DNA from: Methylocella tundrae
GTDB taxonomy: Bacteria; Pseudomonadota; Alphaproteobacteria; Rhizobiales; Beijerinckiaceae
Assembly: GCF_038024855.1 (NCBI RefSeq)
Contig: NZ_CP139089.1
Span: forward strand, 2,266,501-2,330,500
DNA: 64,000 nt
Direction: 5' to 3'
The position numbers were made by a program, and so were the translations under genes. Each line of letters starts with the position of its first letter. The stretch's first letter is position 1. Below the pieces are notes generated by a model. It did not search any database. It saw only the letters and a program-made list of their open reading frames with translations, and was not told the DNA's origin. Positions 17,862 through 26,864 of this stretch are shown here, one piece after another.

Positions 17862-18452
17862 GATGTTTCTCCTATTCTAATCGTTGGCGGTCTTGATCAA
17901 TGGCGTGATCGGCGGCGCGATGCGTCAAACCACGGGAAGCAATCGTCGGCCGCAACCCTGCGCCGCAACGATTTCAGCGGAAGATTAAGCTCATGCCAGC
18001 GCGCACAACGGCGACAAAGGCCGCAAGACGCACGATGTTTCGACGCCGAATCGATCATGCTCGTTATCTCATTCTTCGGGCGCATGAGACTACGCGAAAA
18101 AGTCTACACCTTTTCCAGGATTGCGCTCCAGAGTTCTTTATTCTGTCGCACTATCTCTAAACAAATTGGCGGCGATTTCGCGCGATAATGCTTTGATCGA
18201 GTCTTTATCGCGTGACGCCCGGCAACAATTCTGGAGCGCTCCTTTGCAAGCCCCGGTAAAGGCGGCCGCCTTCTTAAAAAACCATAAGGGCGTATTTCGA
18301 TCACGGATTGATCAGCGTCAACGCTTACGTCATGTATCATGAGTAGGCCAGTGTCGGCGTGGTTTCGAGCCGCTCGCTAAATCGTCAAGACAGCTTCAAA
18401 TCATCAAGGCCCAAGACGCCTTCAAATCATCAAGACCAAGGAGGAAGCCCCC
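17862..18452. other. 591-bp intergenic region with a short direct repeat
   Basis: No convincing gene is present between hdeD and usp. Short open frames at 17897-18085 and 18104-18340 have no ribosome site or recognisable sequence. A 15-bp direct repeat CTTCAAATCATCAAG occurs at 18394-18408 and 18420-18434 (26-bp period), just before the usp ribosome site. The region should hold divergent promoters for hdeD and usp. Confidence 0.7.
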
Positions 18453-18890
18453 GTGTATAGCAACATCCTTATCCCGACCGATGGTTCTGAACTGGCGTCG
18501 AAGGCGGTCAGCCACGGCGTCGAGCTGGCGAAGGCGATCGGCGCGAAGGTCACGATTCTCACGGTCACCCTGCCCTTCCGCGTTTTCTCGGCTGAAGCTG
18601 CGATGATTGAAGACACGCCCGATGACTATACCACCCGCCTCGCAGAACAGGCGGAAAAAACCCTCGGCGAGGCCTCAGCCGTGGCGGTGGCGGCCGGCGT
18701 TCCCGTCGAGACGCTTCAGGTCGAGGATGACCGCCCCTATCAGGCGATCATCGACACGGCGGCCTCAAAAGGCGCCGATTTGATCATCATGGCCTCACAT
18801 GGCCGCAAAGGCATCTCGGCGCTGATCCTCGGCAGCGAGACTTCGAAGGTGCTGACCCATTGCAAGGTGCCGGTGCTCGTCCATCGGTGA
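18453..18890 (+). CDS. Universal stress protein (UspA family)
   Basis: A 145-residue single-domain Usp. The fold is shown by YSNILIPTDGSELASKAV at the N-terminus and the ATP-binding pattern IMASHGRKGISALILGSETSKVL (G-2x-G-9x-G-S/T type) near the C-terminus, ending in CKVPVLVHR. The start is GTG at 18453, set by a strong AAGGAGG ribosome site. The leader carries a short direct repeat. Confidence 0.95.
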   Translation: MYSNILIPTDGSELASKAVSHGVELAKAIGAKVTILTVTLPFRVFSAEAAMIEDTPDDYTTRLAEQAEKTLGEASAVAVAAGVPVETLQVEDDRPYQAIIDTAASKGADLIIMASHGRKGISALILGSETSKVLTHCKVPVLVHR

Positions 18891-18938
18891 GAGCGGAACG
18901 TTTCAAGCCGAAGCTTGATCTGATCGGAACCGGCGACG

Positions 18939-20675
18939 TCAATGCCGATGCAGGGCGAGCGCCGCAATGAGCGCCGCCGCCAGCATCGCTGAGATTGCCT
19001 TCCAGACGATCAGCGGGTTGCGCTCATAGAGCGGCGCAGGCGCGTCATCGATGGGCCGCGCGCGGTCGGCGCCATGTTCGAGCTCGAAGATCAGCTCCAG
19101 CACATCGTCGAACCTGTCTTCCGGCCGGAGCGCGAAGGCGCGGGCAAGAAGCCTGTCGAGCCAGGCCGGGAGATCCGGGCGCAATTTCGTCAGCGCCACA
19201 GCCCGGCCGAAGCGCGGATGCGAAAACGGCTCGATTTCGCCATAGGGCAGCGCGCCCGTAAACATCCGAAAGATTGTGACGCCCAGCGCAAACTGATCCG
19301 ACTTCTCATCCCCCGCCGCTCCCGCGATCAATTCGGGCGCCATGAAGCTCGGCGTGCCAGGCGCCGCGGCCATCGGCACATCCTCCAGTTGCGGCAGCCG
19401 GGCGACGCCGAGATCAACCAGCTTCAATCCGCCGTCCGGCTGAAGGATGACATTATCCGGCTTCACATCGCGATGGATGACGCCCGCGCGGTGCAGCGCC
19501 GCCACCGCCTTGGCGAGCTTGATCGCAATGCCGAGCCCGGAAGCGAGGCGGATCGTCGGCGCGCGCAGCAGCCGGCGCTCCAGCGTCTCGCCCTGGTAGA
19601 GCGGCATCACCGTATAGAGGCAGCTTCGCCGCTGCGATGGAACCTCGACGCACTCAGCCACAAAGGGGCTGCGCACGCGCGTCGCGATCCAGCTTTCGCG
19701 CAGAAAAGCTTGCCGCAGAATGGCGTCGGCGGCGACCAGCGGTTTCGGAAACTTGACAATAACCGGCTGGTGCGTCGCCTCGTCGATCCCGCTAAACACG
19801 CGGCTGTAGGGGCCATCGGAGATCATGGCGCCTAAAAAATAATCATCGACGCGTGCGCCGGCGTTCGGCGGCGGCGCGATCGGAATGGCGGCGGCCGCCA
19901 GTTGCAAATCCGCGAGATTGGCGGCCGGAAGACTCAATACGTCAATCACCAGGGCTGTGGCGTTGTCGCCGCCGCGGGCGTCGATCGCCGCATCGACGAT
20001 TTGCGCCGCCGTCTCCTCCGGGGCGGCGCGGCGCGCGAGTTCCGCCTCCAGCGCCCGCTCGGACAGAACGCCGTGAACGCCGTCGCTGCACAGAAGGAAG
20101 CGGTCATGCGGGCGCGCGTCCTCCATCACATAATCAATCTGGAGCCCCGCCGCCGGCCCGATCGCGCGCGTCAATATGTGGTTGCGTCCCGCCCCTCTCA
20201 GCGTGTGGTCATTGGTCAAAAGGCTCAATCGATCGTCTCGCAGACGATAGAGCCGGGAATCGCCGACGTGGAGAATATGGGCCTGGCGCCCGCGTAAAAT
20301 CAAAGCGGTGAAGGTCGAGCCCATGCCCTGCAGGCCGGCGTCGGCGCGTCCCATCGCATGGGTCCAGCGATTGATCGCCTCGAGGCATCTTGCGCCGGCG
20401 AGCCGCACGCCGCGCGTCTCCGATTGGCTGAGATAACCGTCGATGAAGCTGCGCACGGCGAGCTCCGCCGCGACGCGCCCGCCCTTGGCGCCGCCGATTC
20501 CGTCGGCGATCGCCGCGACGACGCCAAGCCGCGCCCTTTGATCCGGCGTGCCGAAATAGACGCCCGCGTAATCCTCGTTGCGCTCACGACGGCCGCGCTC
20601 GCTTTTGAGGCCGGCTTGCACGTCGAGGCGGCCAGATCCGCTATCGGCGATGGGAGGCGGCGCATCTCGGGTCAA
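18939..20675 (-). CDS. Bifunctional PP2C phosphatase / Ser-Thr protein kinase with C-terminal membrane anchor
   Basis: A 578-residue fusion. Residues 17-250 form a PP2C phosphatase with metal-binding motifs RRERNEDYAG, AIADGIGG, LHVGDSRLYRL, LLCSDGVHG and GGDNATAL. Residues 280-540 form a Hanks-type kinase with a Lys in VIVKFPKP, the catalytic loop HRDVKPDN, a DLG metal motif and GTPSFMAPE. The glycine-rich loop is weak (ISDGPYSRVF). One membrane helix closes the chain (about 556-575), so both enzymes face the cytoplasm. The start is probably TTG at 20675. It is divergent from a NarK porter gene, a pairing I have seen in related methylotrophs and rhizobia. Confidence 0.92.
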   Translation of the reverse strand: MTRDAPPPIADSGSGRLDVQAGLKSERGRRERNEDYAGVYFGTPDQRARLGVVAAIADGIGGAKGGRVAAELAVRSFIDGYLSQSETRGVRLAGARCLEAINRWTHAMGRADAGLQGMGSTFTALILRGRQAHILHVGDSRLYRLRDDRLSLLTNDHTLRGAGRNHILTRAIGPAAGLQIDYVMEDARPHDRFLLCSDGVHGVLSERALEAELARRAAPEETAAQIVDAAIDARGGDNATALVIDVLSLPAANLADLQLAAAAIPIAPPPNAGARVDDYFLGAMISDGPYSRVFSGIDEATHQPVIVKFPKPLVAADAILRQAFLRESWIATRVRSPFVAECVEVPSQRRSCLYTVMPLYQGETLERRLLRAPTIRLASGLGIAIKLAKAVAALHRAGVIHRDVKPDNVILQPDGGLKLVDLGVARLPQLEDVPMAAAPGTPSFMAPELIAGAAGDEKSDQFALGVTIFRMFTGALPYGEIEPFSHPRFGRAVALTKLRPDLPAWLDRLLARAFALRPEDRFDDVLELIFELEHGADRARPIDDAPAPLYERNPLIVWKAISAMLAAALIAALALHRH

Positions 20676-20811
20676 TGGCGAAGGCTCCGCGGCTCGGCGG
20701 CGAGGAGGCGCCCGTTTGTTTCAACCGGCACAACGATTGCTTTCTTCAAGAACGGTCCGATGCGCCAAGATTTGGCGGGAGGCCATCCATAATAACGATA
20801 CGCGAGGGGCG

Positions 20812-22026
20812 ATGATCAAGCGAGAGTTCTTAAAAGCAGGCCATTTACCGACTCTCCTTTCTGCTTTCTTCTATTTCGACATGAGCTTCATGGTGTGGGT
20901 GATCCTCGGCCCGCTCGGCGTTCAGATCGCCAGCAGCCTGCATCTTGATCCCGCCCAGAAAGGCTTGATGGTGGCGGTCCCCATTCTCGCCGGGGCCTTG
21001 CTGCGCGTCGTCATGGGCGTGCTCGTCGATCGCGTGAAGCCGAAGGCCGCCGGCCTCATCGGCCAGACGATCGTGATCCTTGGCGTCGTCGCCGCCTGGC
21101 TGATCGGCATAGACAGCTTCGCCCAGATCCTGCTGTTCGGGCTCGTGCTCGGCTTCGCCGGCGCGTCCTTCGCCGTCGCGCTTCCGCTCGCCTCGCGCTG
21201 GTATCCGCCGCAATATCAGGGAATCGCGCTCGGCATCGCAGGCGCCGGCAATTCCGGCACGGTCTTCGCCGCGCTTTTCGCGCCGGCGCTCGCCGCCGCC
21301 TATGGCTGGATGAATGTCATTGGCCTTGCCGCGATACCGCTCATCATCGCCTTCATCGTCTATGCGGTCTTCGCCAAAGACAGCCCGACGACGCCGCCGC
21401 CGAAAACCTTGAAGGAATATATGGCGGTGCTGAAAATCCCGGACAGCTGGTGGTTCATGTTCTTCTACGCCGTGACGTTCGGCGGCTTTTCCGGCCTCGC
21501 GTCATCCCTGACCATCTACTTCAATACAGAATATAGCCTCAGCGCGATCAGCGCTGGCTATTTCACGGCCGCGGCGGTTTTCGCCGGTTCAATGGTGCGC
21601 CCGATCGGCGGCGCGCTCGCCGACCGCATCGGCGGCATCAGAACGCTGACCATCATGTATTCCGTCGCCGCGGCGGTGCTCGCCATCGTCAGCTTCCATC
21701 TGCCCCAGGCGGGCATGGCGCTGGCGATCTTCATCATCGGGATGCTGGCGCTCGGCATGGGCAATGGCGCCGTTTTTCAGCTCGTGCCTCAGCGATTCAG
21801 GGCCGAAATGGGGGTGATGACGGGCCTTATCGGCATGACCGGCGGCGTCGGCGGCTTTTTCCTCGCCTCGAGCCTTGGCTTTTCAAAGCAGTTGACCGGC
21901 AGCTATCAGCTCGGCCTCATGGTCTTCGCCGCGCTTGCTGTGCTGGCTCTCGTCGGCCTGACGTCGGTGAAAACGCGCTGGCGCACGACCTGGGGGTCGG
22001 CGAGCCTCACCGCCGCGAGGATCTGA
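20812..22026 (+). CDS. NarK-type nitrate/nitrite MFS transporter
   Basis: A 404-residue MFS permease with 12 predicted membrane segments. The nitrate porter signature is present (GIAGAGNSGTVFAALFAP), and a second similar Gly-rich stretch occurs in the C-terminal half (LALGMGNGAVFQLVP). The start at 20812 follows GAGGGGC. It is divergent from the phosphatase/kinase fusion, which could control porter activity or expression. No nitrate or nitrite reductase gene is in the window. Whether it imports nitrate or exports nitrite is not clear. Confidence 0.9.
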   Translation: MIKREFLKAGHLPTLLSAFFYFDMSFMVWVILGPLGVQIASSLHLDPAQKGLMVAVPILAGALLRVVMGVLVDRVKPKAAGLIGQTIVILGVVAAWLIGIDSFAQILLFGLVLGFAGASFAVALPLASRWYPPQYQGIALGIAGAGNSGTVFAALFAPALAAAYGWMNVIGLAAIPLIIAFIVYAVFAKDSPTTPPPKTLKEYMAVLKIPDSWWFMFFYAVTFGGFSGLASSLTIYFNTEYSLSAISAGYFTAAAVFAGSMVRPIGGALADRIGGIRTLTIMYSVAAAVLAIVSFHLPQAGMALAIFIIGMLALGMGNGAVFQLVPQRFRAEMGVMTGLIGMTGGVGGFFLASSLGFSKQLTGSYQLGLMVFAALAVLALVGLTSVKTRWRTTWGSASLTAARI

Positions 22027-22205
22027 CCTCAATCGACGGCCTGCGCCCCACTTCCTTTGCAAAACCGGCTATGATGCGCAAAAGACGCCGTCGGCGCGGC
22101 TGATTTTTCGCGTCAGACTGCGATCGCCCATCATGCAAGGAGCCGGCCCGCCGTGCAGCACAGCGGAGGCAAAGAATCGCGCGCGCGCAGGCAGCCGTTG
22201 ACACT

Positions 22206-22916
22206 ATGAATCTCGGCCTCGCCTTCATCGCTGGATTGCTCAGCGTTTTCAGCCCCTGCGTGCTGCCGCTGGCGCCAATCATCATCGCCGGCGCGCGATC
22301 GCGCGATCCGCGCGGTCCGATCGCGCTGGCTTTGGGGCTCGCCCTGACCTTTGGCGTCGTTGGCGGCGCCATCGCGTCTTTTGGCGTCGGGCTTGGCGAG
22401 GCGCGCGTCGTGCGCGCCATCGCCGCGGCGATCATGGTGGCCGCCGGCGTCATCATCCTGATCCCGGCGCTCGGCCTTGGATCGGAGCGCGCGCTTTCCT
22501 CCCTGTCGCAATGGGGCGAAGGTCTTTCAAAACATTTGCCATCCGCGGGCCTCTGGGGCTTCGCCGGGGCGGGAGTCGTGCTGGCTTTCGCCTGGGCCCC
22601 TTGCGTTGGCCCGACCCTCGGGGCGGCCTTTGCGCTCGCCGCCAGCGGCGGCTCGGTCGCCGCTGCGATCGCGACCATGTTTCTGTTTTCGCTGGGGGCG
22701 GCGCTCGCGCTGCTTGGCGTCGGCTACGGCTTTGGCCGGCTTGCCGCGCGCGGGCGCTGGATGGCCGGACGGACGGCGCGGCTCGGGCGCGCCGCCTTCG
22801 CGATCGTCCTGATCGCCGCCGGCCTCGCGATTCTCACGGGGTTCGACCGCGCATTGGAGGCGGCGGCGCTTTCGGCAAGCCCTGCTTGGCTCATCGCCTT
22901 GACGACGCGGTTCTGA
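22206..22916 (+). CDS. CcdA-like thiol-disulfide membrane protein
   Basis: A 236-residue protein with six membrane segments and the two buried Cys of the CcdA/DsbD family, in VFSPCVLPLAP and AWAPCVGPTLG. These proteins move electrons from cytoplasmic thioredoxin to periplasmic thiol proteins, for example in cytochrome c maturation. No periplasmic thioredoxin partner is adjacent; the thioredoxin at 40602 is far away. Ordinary composition for the window. Confidence 0.88.
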   Translation: MNLGLAFIAGLLSVFSPCVLPLAPIIIAGARSRDPRGPIALALGLALTFGVVGGAIASFGVGLGEARVVRAIAAAIMVAAGVIILIPALGLGSERALSSLSQWGEGLSKHLPSAGLWGFAGAGVVLAFAWAPCVGPTLGAAFALAASGGSVAAAIATMFLFSLGAALALLGVGYGFGRLAARGRWMAGRTARLGRAAFAIVLIAAGLAILTGFDRALEAAALSASPAWLIALTTRF

Positions 22917-22966
22917 ACGTCCCTCACGGAACTGGCGTCGCAAACACCCTTGCGCAGCAACATAAG

Positions 22967-22982
22967 CATACAATATACATAC
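22967..22982. promoter_or_regulatory. Candidate MocR operator with CATACAAT and a second ATACA
   Basis: CATACAAT at 22967-22974 is followed by a second ATACA, giving a short direct repeat 43 bp before the MocR start. The same octamer recurs at 24538 and 24635. MocR proteins commonly bind direct repeats near their own promoters, so this is a plausible site; no binding evidence exists here. Confidence 0.35.
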
Positions 22983-23024
22983 ATTGATAGAATTTGCCGC
23001 AGGGAACCGCAGCAAGGAACCGCG

Positions 23025-24419
23025 ATGGACGATATTGACGCAGGCGTCTGGACGCCGTCGATCAGAAAAGCGGCGGGCCCTCTCTATCTCGCCATCGCCG
23101 ACGCCATCGCCGCCGACATTGCTTCGGGCGCGCTTGCAGGCGGCGTCCGCCTGCCGCCGCAGAGGACGCTCGCCGATTCGCTGGGGATCGACTTCACGAC
23201 GGTCAGCCGCGCCTATGCCGAGGCGCGCCGGCGCGGCCTCATCGAGGGCAGAGTCGGGCAAGGCACCTATGTCCGCCAGAAGCGGGCGGCGCCTCAGGGG
23301 GGTCCCGCGAGCGGCCTCATCGACATGAGCATGAATCTGCCGCCGCGCTTTGACGATCCAGCTTTGTCCTCGCGGATGTGGGAAGCCATGGCCAAACTCG
23401 AAGCGAGCCACGGCCTTGGTCTCCTGATGCGCTACCAGGAGCCGGGCGGCGCGAGCGCCGACCGCGCGGCCGGCGCGCATTGGCTCTCGGGGCGCCTGCC
23501 GGGGCTTTTGAGCGAGCGCGTGCTGGTCGCTCCCGGCGCGCAAGGCGCCCTGCTCGCCATCTTGAGCCTCATCGCCGCGCCCGGAGAAACCATCTGCGCC
23601 GAGGCGCTGACCTATCCCGGCTTTCGCGCGCTGGCGGCGCATTTGCGCATCAAGCTTACTGAGGTCGCAATCGACGCGGAAGGCGTCGTGCCGGAGGCCT
23701 TCGACGCAATCTGCCGCAAGGAGCGGCCCAAAGCCCTCTATTGCACGCCGACCCTGCATAATCCGACCACCGCCACCATGTCGCTCGGGCGGCGCGAGGC
23801 GCTCGCCGCGCTGGCGCTGCGCCATAAGGTTCCGATCATCGAGGACGACGCATACGGCCTGCTGCCAAGGAAGGCGCCGCCGCCGCTCGCAGCTCTGGCG
23901 CCCGATCTCGTCTATCATATCGCGGGCCTCGGCAAATGCCTGTCGCCGGCGCTGCGCATCGCCTATCTCGTCGCCCCGGACGCCAGGATGGCCGCCCGTC
24001 TCGCCGGCGCCATCCGCGCCACAATGGGGATGGCCTCGCCGCTGACCGCCGCGATCGCGACACGCTGGATCGACGACGGCGTCGCCGAGGCCGCGCTCGC
24101 CGCCATCCGTAAGGAGACCGCGGCGCGGCAGGCGATCGTCGCAGAGAAGCTCCCAATCGCGGCGCGCGGCGCCAATAAAGAAGCGTTTCATCTCTGGCTC
24201 AGGCTGCCGGCGCCCTGGACGCGCGGCGAATTCGTCAGCTTGCTGCGCACGGCCGGCGTCAGCGTCGTCGCCAGCGACGCCTTTGCGCTGTCGGCGCCGC
24301 CGGAAGCGGTGCGGCTTGGCCTCGGCGCGGCGGCGACGCGGCAGGAGCTTGCGCAAAGCCTCGAGATCGTCGCTGATCTTCTCGCGCAATCGCCAGCGAT
24401 GTCCTCGACGGTGGTTTAG
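23025..24419 (+). CDS. MocR family regulator (GntR winged helix fused to PLP aminotransferase-like domain)
   Basis: A 464-residue MocR protein. The GntR winged helix occupies residues 17-88 (LPPQRTLADSLGIDFTTVSRAYAEARRRGLI). A fold-type I aminotransferase-like domain follows, with the PLP Lys in AGLGKCLSPALRIAYL and the Asp/Asn motifs CTPTLHNPTT and EDDAYG. MocR proteins sense PLP or an amine/amino-acid ligand; the regulon here is unknown. The start at 23025 follows AAGGAACC. The repeated octamer CATACAAT occurs upstream of it and of the next gene. Confidence 0.92.
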   Translation: MDDIDAGVWTPSIRKAAGPLYLAIADAIAADIASGALAGGVRLPPQRTLADSLGIDFTTVSRAYAEARRRGLIEGRVGQGTYVRQKRAAPQGGPASGLIDMSMNLPPRFDDPALSSRMWEAMAKLEASHGLGLLMRYQEPGGASADRAAGAHWLSGRLPGLLSERVLVAPGAQGALLAILSLIAAPGETICAEALTYPGFRALAAHLRIKLTEVAIDAEGVVPEAFDAICRKERPKALYCTPTLHNPTTATMSLGRREALAALALRHKVPIIEDDAYGLLPRKAPPPLAALAPDLVYHIAGLGKCLSPALRIAYLVAPDARMAARLAGAIRATMGMASPLTAAIATRWIDDGVAEAALAAIRKETAARQAIVAEKLPIAARGANKEAFHLWLRLPAPWTRGEFVSLLRTAGVSVVASDAFALSAPPEAVRLGLGAAATRQELAQSLEIVADLLAQSPAMSSTVV

Positions 24420-24537
24420 CCGCGGCCAGCGATCCAGCGCCCATCTCCAGGCGATCACCTGGGCGAGCGGCGCACTGCGACATTCGCGCCGCCGGGCCGA
24501 CCCACGGCTGCGCTTGACAAGGCGGAGCGCCTGTCCA

Positions 24538-24545
24538 CATACAAT
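24538..24545. promoter_or_regulatory. CATACAAT octamer, second copy
   Basis: This copy lies after the MocR gene, 22 bp downstream of a TTGACA hexamer at about 24514, so it occupies the place of a -10 region in front of the DUF983 gene. See also 22967 and 24635. Confidence 0.3.
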
Positions 24546-24634
24546 CTGAGAGCAATTCTGCCCTTGTGGAATGTTTCCGGACTCCGGCGGGGCGGGTTTG
24601 GCGTCGGGCGAGCTACGGGCGCGCAAATTGATTG

Positions 24635-24642
24635 CATACAAT
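24635..24642. promoter_or_regulatory. CATACAAT octamer, third copy
   Basis: This copy lies 23 bp before the DUF983 gene start. Three copies in 1.7 kb, all in leader positions around the MocR gene, suggest a shared operator. Confidence 0.3.
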
Positions 24643-24664
24643 TTGCCGGGATTGGAACAGGCCG

Positions 24665-25105
24665 ATGATTGATGAATCCAAGACGAACGAGGAGTGGCCG
24701 CCGCTCAGCCCGATCCGCACGGGCGTCAGAGGGCGGTGTCCGCGCTGCGGCAAGGGGCATCTCTTCCAGGGTTTTCTGAAGCTGCGACGAGAGTGCGAGA
24801 TCTGCCATCTCGATTATTCGTTCGCGGACCCGGCCGATGGCCCGGCCTTCTTCGTCATCTGCTTCTTCTGCGTCCCCGCGGTTTTCTTCGCCGTCTGGCT
24901 CGACTACGCCTATGCGCCGCCGCTCTGGGTTCATCTCGTGACCAGCCTGCCCGTGCTGCTGATCTCCTGCATTTTGCCGCTCCGACCGCTCAAAGGCTGG
25001 CTGGTGGCGAGCCAATATTTCTACAAGGCCGAGGAAGGCCGCTTCGCGGCGTCTCCGAGGGAAAGCGTGCGCGGACCGGACGTCGAGGCCAAGAGCGTCC
25101 TTTGA
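24665..25105 (+). CDS. DUF983 zinc-ribbon membrane protein
   Basis: A 146-residue protein. The N-terminal zinc ribbon is visible as CPRCGKGHLFQGF then CEICHLDYSF, and two membrane segments follow (about 59-82 and 88-108). This is the DUF983 pattern, in alphaproteobacteria sometimes near cytochrome oxidase genes; the function is unknown. The start at 24665 is preferred over TTG/ATG alternatives upstream because the family begins shortly before the zinc ribbon. It follows the MocR gene and may be regulated with it. Confidence 0.85.
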   Translation: MIDESKTNEEWPPLSPIRTGVRGRCPRCGKGHLFQGFLKLRRECEICHLDYSFADPADGPAFFVICFFCVPAVFFAVWLDYAYAPPLWVHLVTSLPVLLISCILPLRPLKGWLVASQYFYKAEEGRFAASPRESVRGPDVEAKSVL

Positions 25106-25111
25106 GGACGC

Positions 25112-26035
25112 TCATCCGGCGATCTTCCGGATTTCCGTCAACCCGGCGAGATGATTGAGCAGCCATCGCCCGGCTGGACCCGGCGGCCGATCGCGGCGAT
25201 AGGCGGAGCAGAGCGGCAGCGTCACAGTCTCGACTGCGCCGTCCTCCGCCAGAATCTCGATCCGGCGCAATTGGCCCGCCGCCAGATCCTCTTCGACAAG
25301 GTGAGCCGGCAGGCTCCCCCAGCCAAGCCCGGCCTTCAGCATGGCGTGCTTCGCGCCAAGATCGGCGAGCCGCCATGTCTTCGGCGAGAACACGCCATAA
25401 TCTCGGCTGCCCGAGAGCCCCGAGCGGTCCGAAAGGACGAGCTGCACATGCTGGCGAAGCTCTTCCTTGCCGACGGCGCGGCCCATGAGCCCGAGCGGAT
25501 GATCTGGCGCGGCGACGGGAATCATGGCGATTTCCATGAGCTTCTGCCGTTGCAGCGATTCAAAATCGCTGTTGAAGCCCAAGAGCAGCCCAATGGCGCA
25601 GGTCTCGTTCAGCACCAGTTCGGTTGCAGAGCCCAAAGTCTCGACGAAAATGCGCGGCGGGGCCGAAGGAAAGCGCCCGCTGAAATCGCGCAGCGCCTCG
25701 ACAAGGGCGCACATCGGGAACATTGCGTCGACAACAAGCCGCAGTTCAGGCTCAATGCCCGCGTTGACCCCCTCTGCATGATTGCAAAGAGCCTGCATCT
25801 CGTCCGCGATGAGCCGCGCGCGCGGCAGCAGCGTTTGCCCGGCTTCCGTCAGGATCGGACGGTAGCCCGCGCGGTCGAAAAGGACGACGCCGAGTTGCTC
25901 CTCCAGTCGCTGGACGGCGTAGGTGATCGCCGATTGCGCCCGGTTCAGCCGCCGCGCGGCGCCGGAAAAGCTGCCTTCCTCGACAACCGCCAGCAAGACG
26001 CGCAACTGGTCGAACGACGGGGCCGAGACGGACAT
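25112..26035 (-). CDS. LysR family transcriptional regulator
   Basis: A 307-residue LysR protein with an N-terminal winged helix (LRVLLAVVEEGSFSGAARRLNRAQSAITYAVQ) and a substrate-binding-like effector domain. It is convergent with the DUF983 gene, only 6 bp apart, and divergent from the yceI gene. A GATA-N5-TATC inverted repeat at 26049-26061 lies directly upstream and could be its operator. The divergent LysR-yceI pair suggests that it regulates yceI; the effector is unknown. Confidence 0.9.
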   Translation of the reverse strand: MSVSAPSFDQLRVLLAVVEEGSFSGAARRLNRAQSAITYAVQRLEEQLGVVLFDRAGYRPILTEAGQTLLPRARLIADEMQALCNHAEGVNAGIEPELRLVVDAMFPMCALVEALRDFSGRFPSAPPRIFVETLGSATELVLNETCAIGLLLGFNSDFESLQRQKLMEIAMIPVAAPDHPLGLMGRAVGKEELRQHVQLVLSDRSGLSGSRDYGVFSPKTWRLADLGAKHAMLKAGLGWGSLPAHLVEEDLAAGQLRRIEILAEDGAVETVTLPLCSAYRRDRPPGPAGRWLLNHLAGLTEIRKIAG

Positions 26036-26048
26036 TATCGAACTTTCG

Positions 26049-26061
26049 GATAGAGCTTATC
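26049..26061. promoter_or_regulatory. Candidate LysR operator, GATA-N5-TATC
   Basis: The inverted repeat GATAGAGCTTATC lies 14 bp before the LysR start and 90 bp before the yceI start, in an AT-rich divergent promoter region. The arms are short, so chance occurrence is possible. Confidence 0.35.
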
Positions 26062-26150
26062 AATTCTTTATCAGTTTTTTTGGCACAAAGATGCGGCTAT
26101 GTCACGCCGATCTGGGGCGCATTCAGCCCCACGGAGAGCGAGCCAAAGCC

Positions 26151-26789
26151 ATGTTGCAAAAACTCTTTCCAGTCCTCCTCGGCGCGGCCCTTCTGACGTC
26201 GCCCCTCGCCGGGTCGAGCGTCAAGGCCGAGCCGCCCGCCACGTCCGCGCGCAAGACCAATCCCGCCGCCGTCCAGCCCGGCGCCTATGCGGTCGATCCT
26301 ATTCATACCCGCGTTCTGTTCAGCGTTTCGCATATGGGCTTTACGACCTGGTACGGCGAATTCACCAATGTCACCGGCACGCTGGACCTCGACCCGAAAG
26401 CGCCGGCAAAAAGCGCCGTCGAGATCCACATTCCAACCAACACGGTCTCGACCAGCAACGCCAAGCTCGACGGCGAGCTGAAGGGCGACCAATGGTTCGA
26501 CGCGGCGAAATTTCCCGACATTACGTTCAAGTCGGTCAAAGTCGTCGAGACCGGCAAGGGAACCGGCAAGCTCACCGGCGATCTGACCTTTCACGGCGTC
26601 ACCAAGCCCGTCACGCTCGCCGTCACATTCAACGACGCCGGGGTCAACCCGCTGAACAAGAAATATACCGCCGGCTTCAATGCGACGGGCTCGATCAAGC
26701 GCAGCGATTTCGGCGTGAAGACCTATCTGCCGCTCATCGGCGACGAGGTCGATCTCATTATCAGCGCGGGGTTCGAGCGGCAGGAGTAA
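26151..26789 (+). CDS. YceI family periplasmic lipid-binding protein
   Basis: A 212-residue secreted protein. A Sec signal peptide covers about residues 1-27 (MLQKLFPVLLGAALL, cleavage near VKA-EP). The mature part is the YceI lipocalin-like barrel that binds polyisoprenoid chains: VDPIHTRVLFSVSHMGFTTWYG, PDITFKSVKV, LTGDLTFHGVTKPV and FNATGSIKRSDFGV. The start at 26151 is set by a GGAGAG site and the signal peptide. YceI proteins respond to stress or oxidised isoprenoids in other bacteria; the exact role is unknown. Confidence 0.93.
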   Translation: MLQKLFPVLLGAALLTSPLAGSSVKAEPPATSARKTNPAAVQPGAYAVDPIHTRVLFSVSHMGFTTWYGEFTNVTGTLDLDPKAPAKSAVEIHIPTNTVSTSNAKLDGELKGDQWFDAAKFPDITFKSVKVVETGKGTGKLTGDLTFHGVTKPVTLAVTFNDAGVNPLNKKYTAGFNATGSIKRSDFGVKTYLPLIGDEVDLIISAGFERQE

Positions 26790-26864
26790 GCGGTCCGCAA
26801 TCCTCTCGACCGCCCGCGCCGCCGCGAGTCTGCTTTGCCGGCGGCGCGACGCTGCACGTTCGGA

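Noticed and set aside
17897..18340. Small minus-strand open frames of 62 and 78 codons upstream of usp
   Set aside because: No ribosome site, no family resemblance and awkward composition; treated as intergenic.
22527..24641. A 704-codon minus-strand frame opposite ccdA and the MocR gene
   Set aside because: Arg/Ala-rich sequence without domains that crosses two good genes and their promoters.
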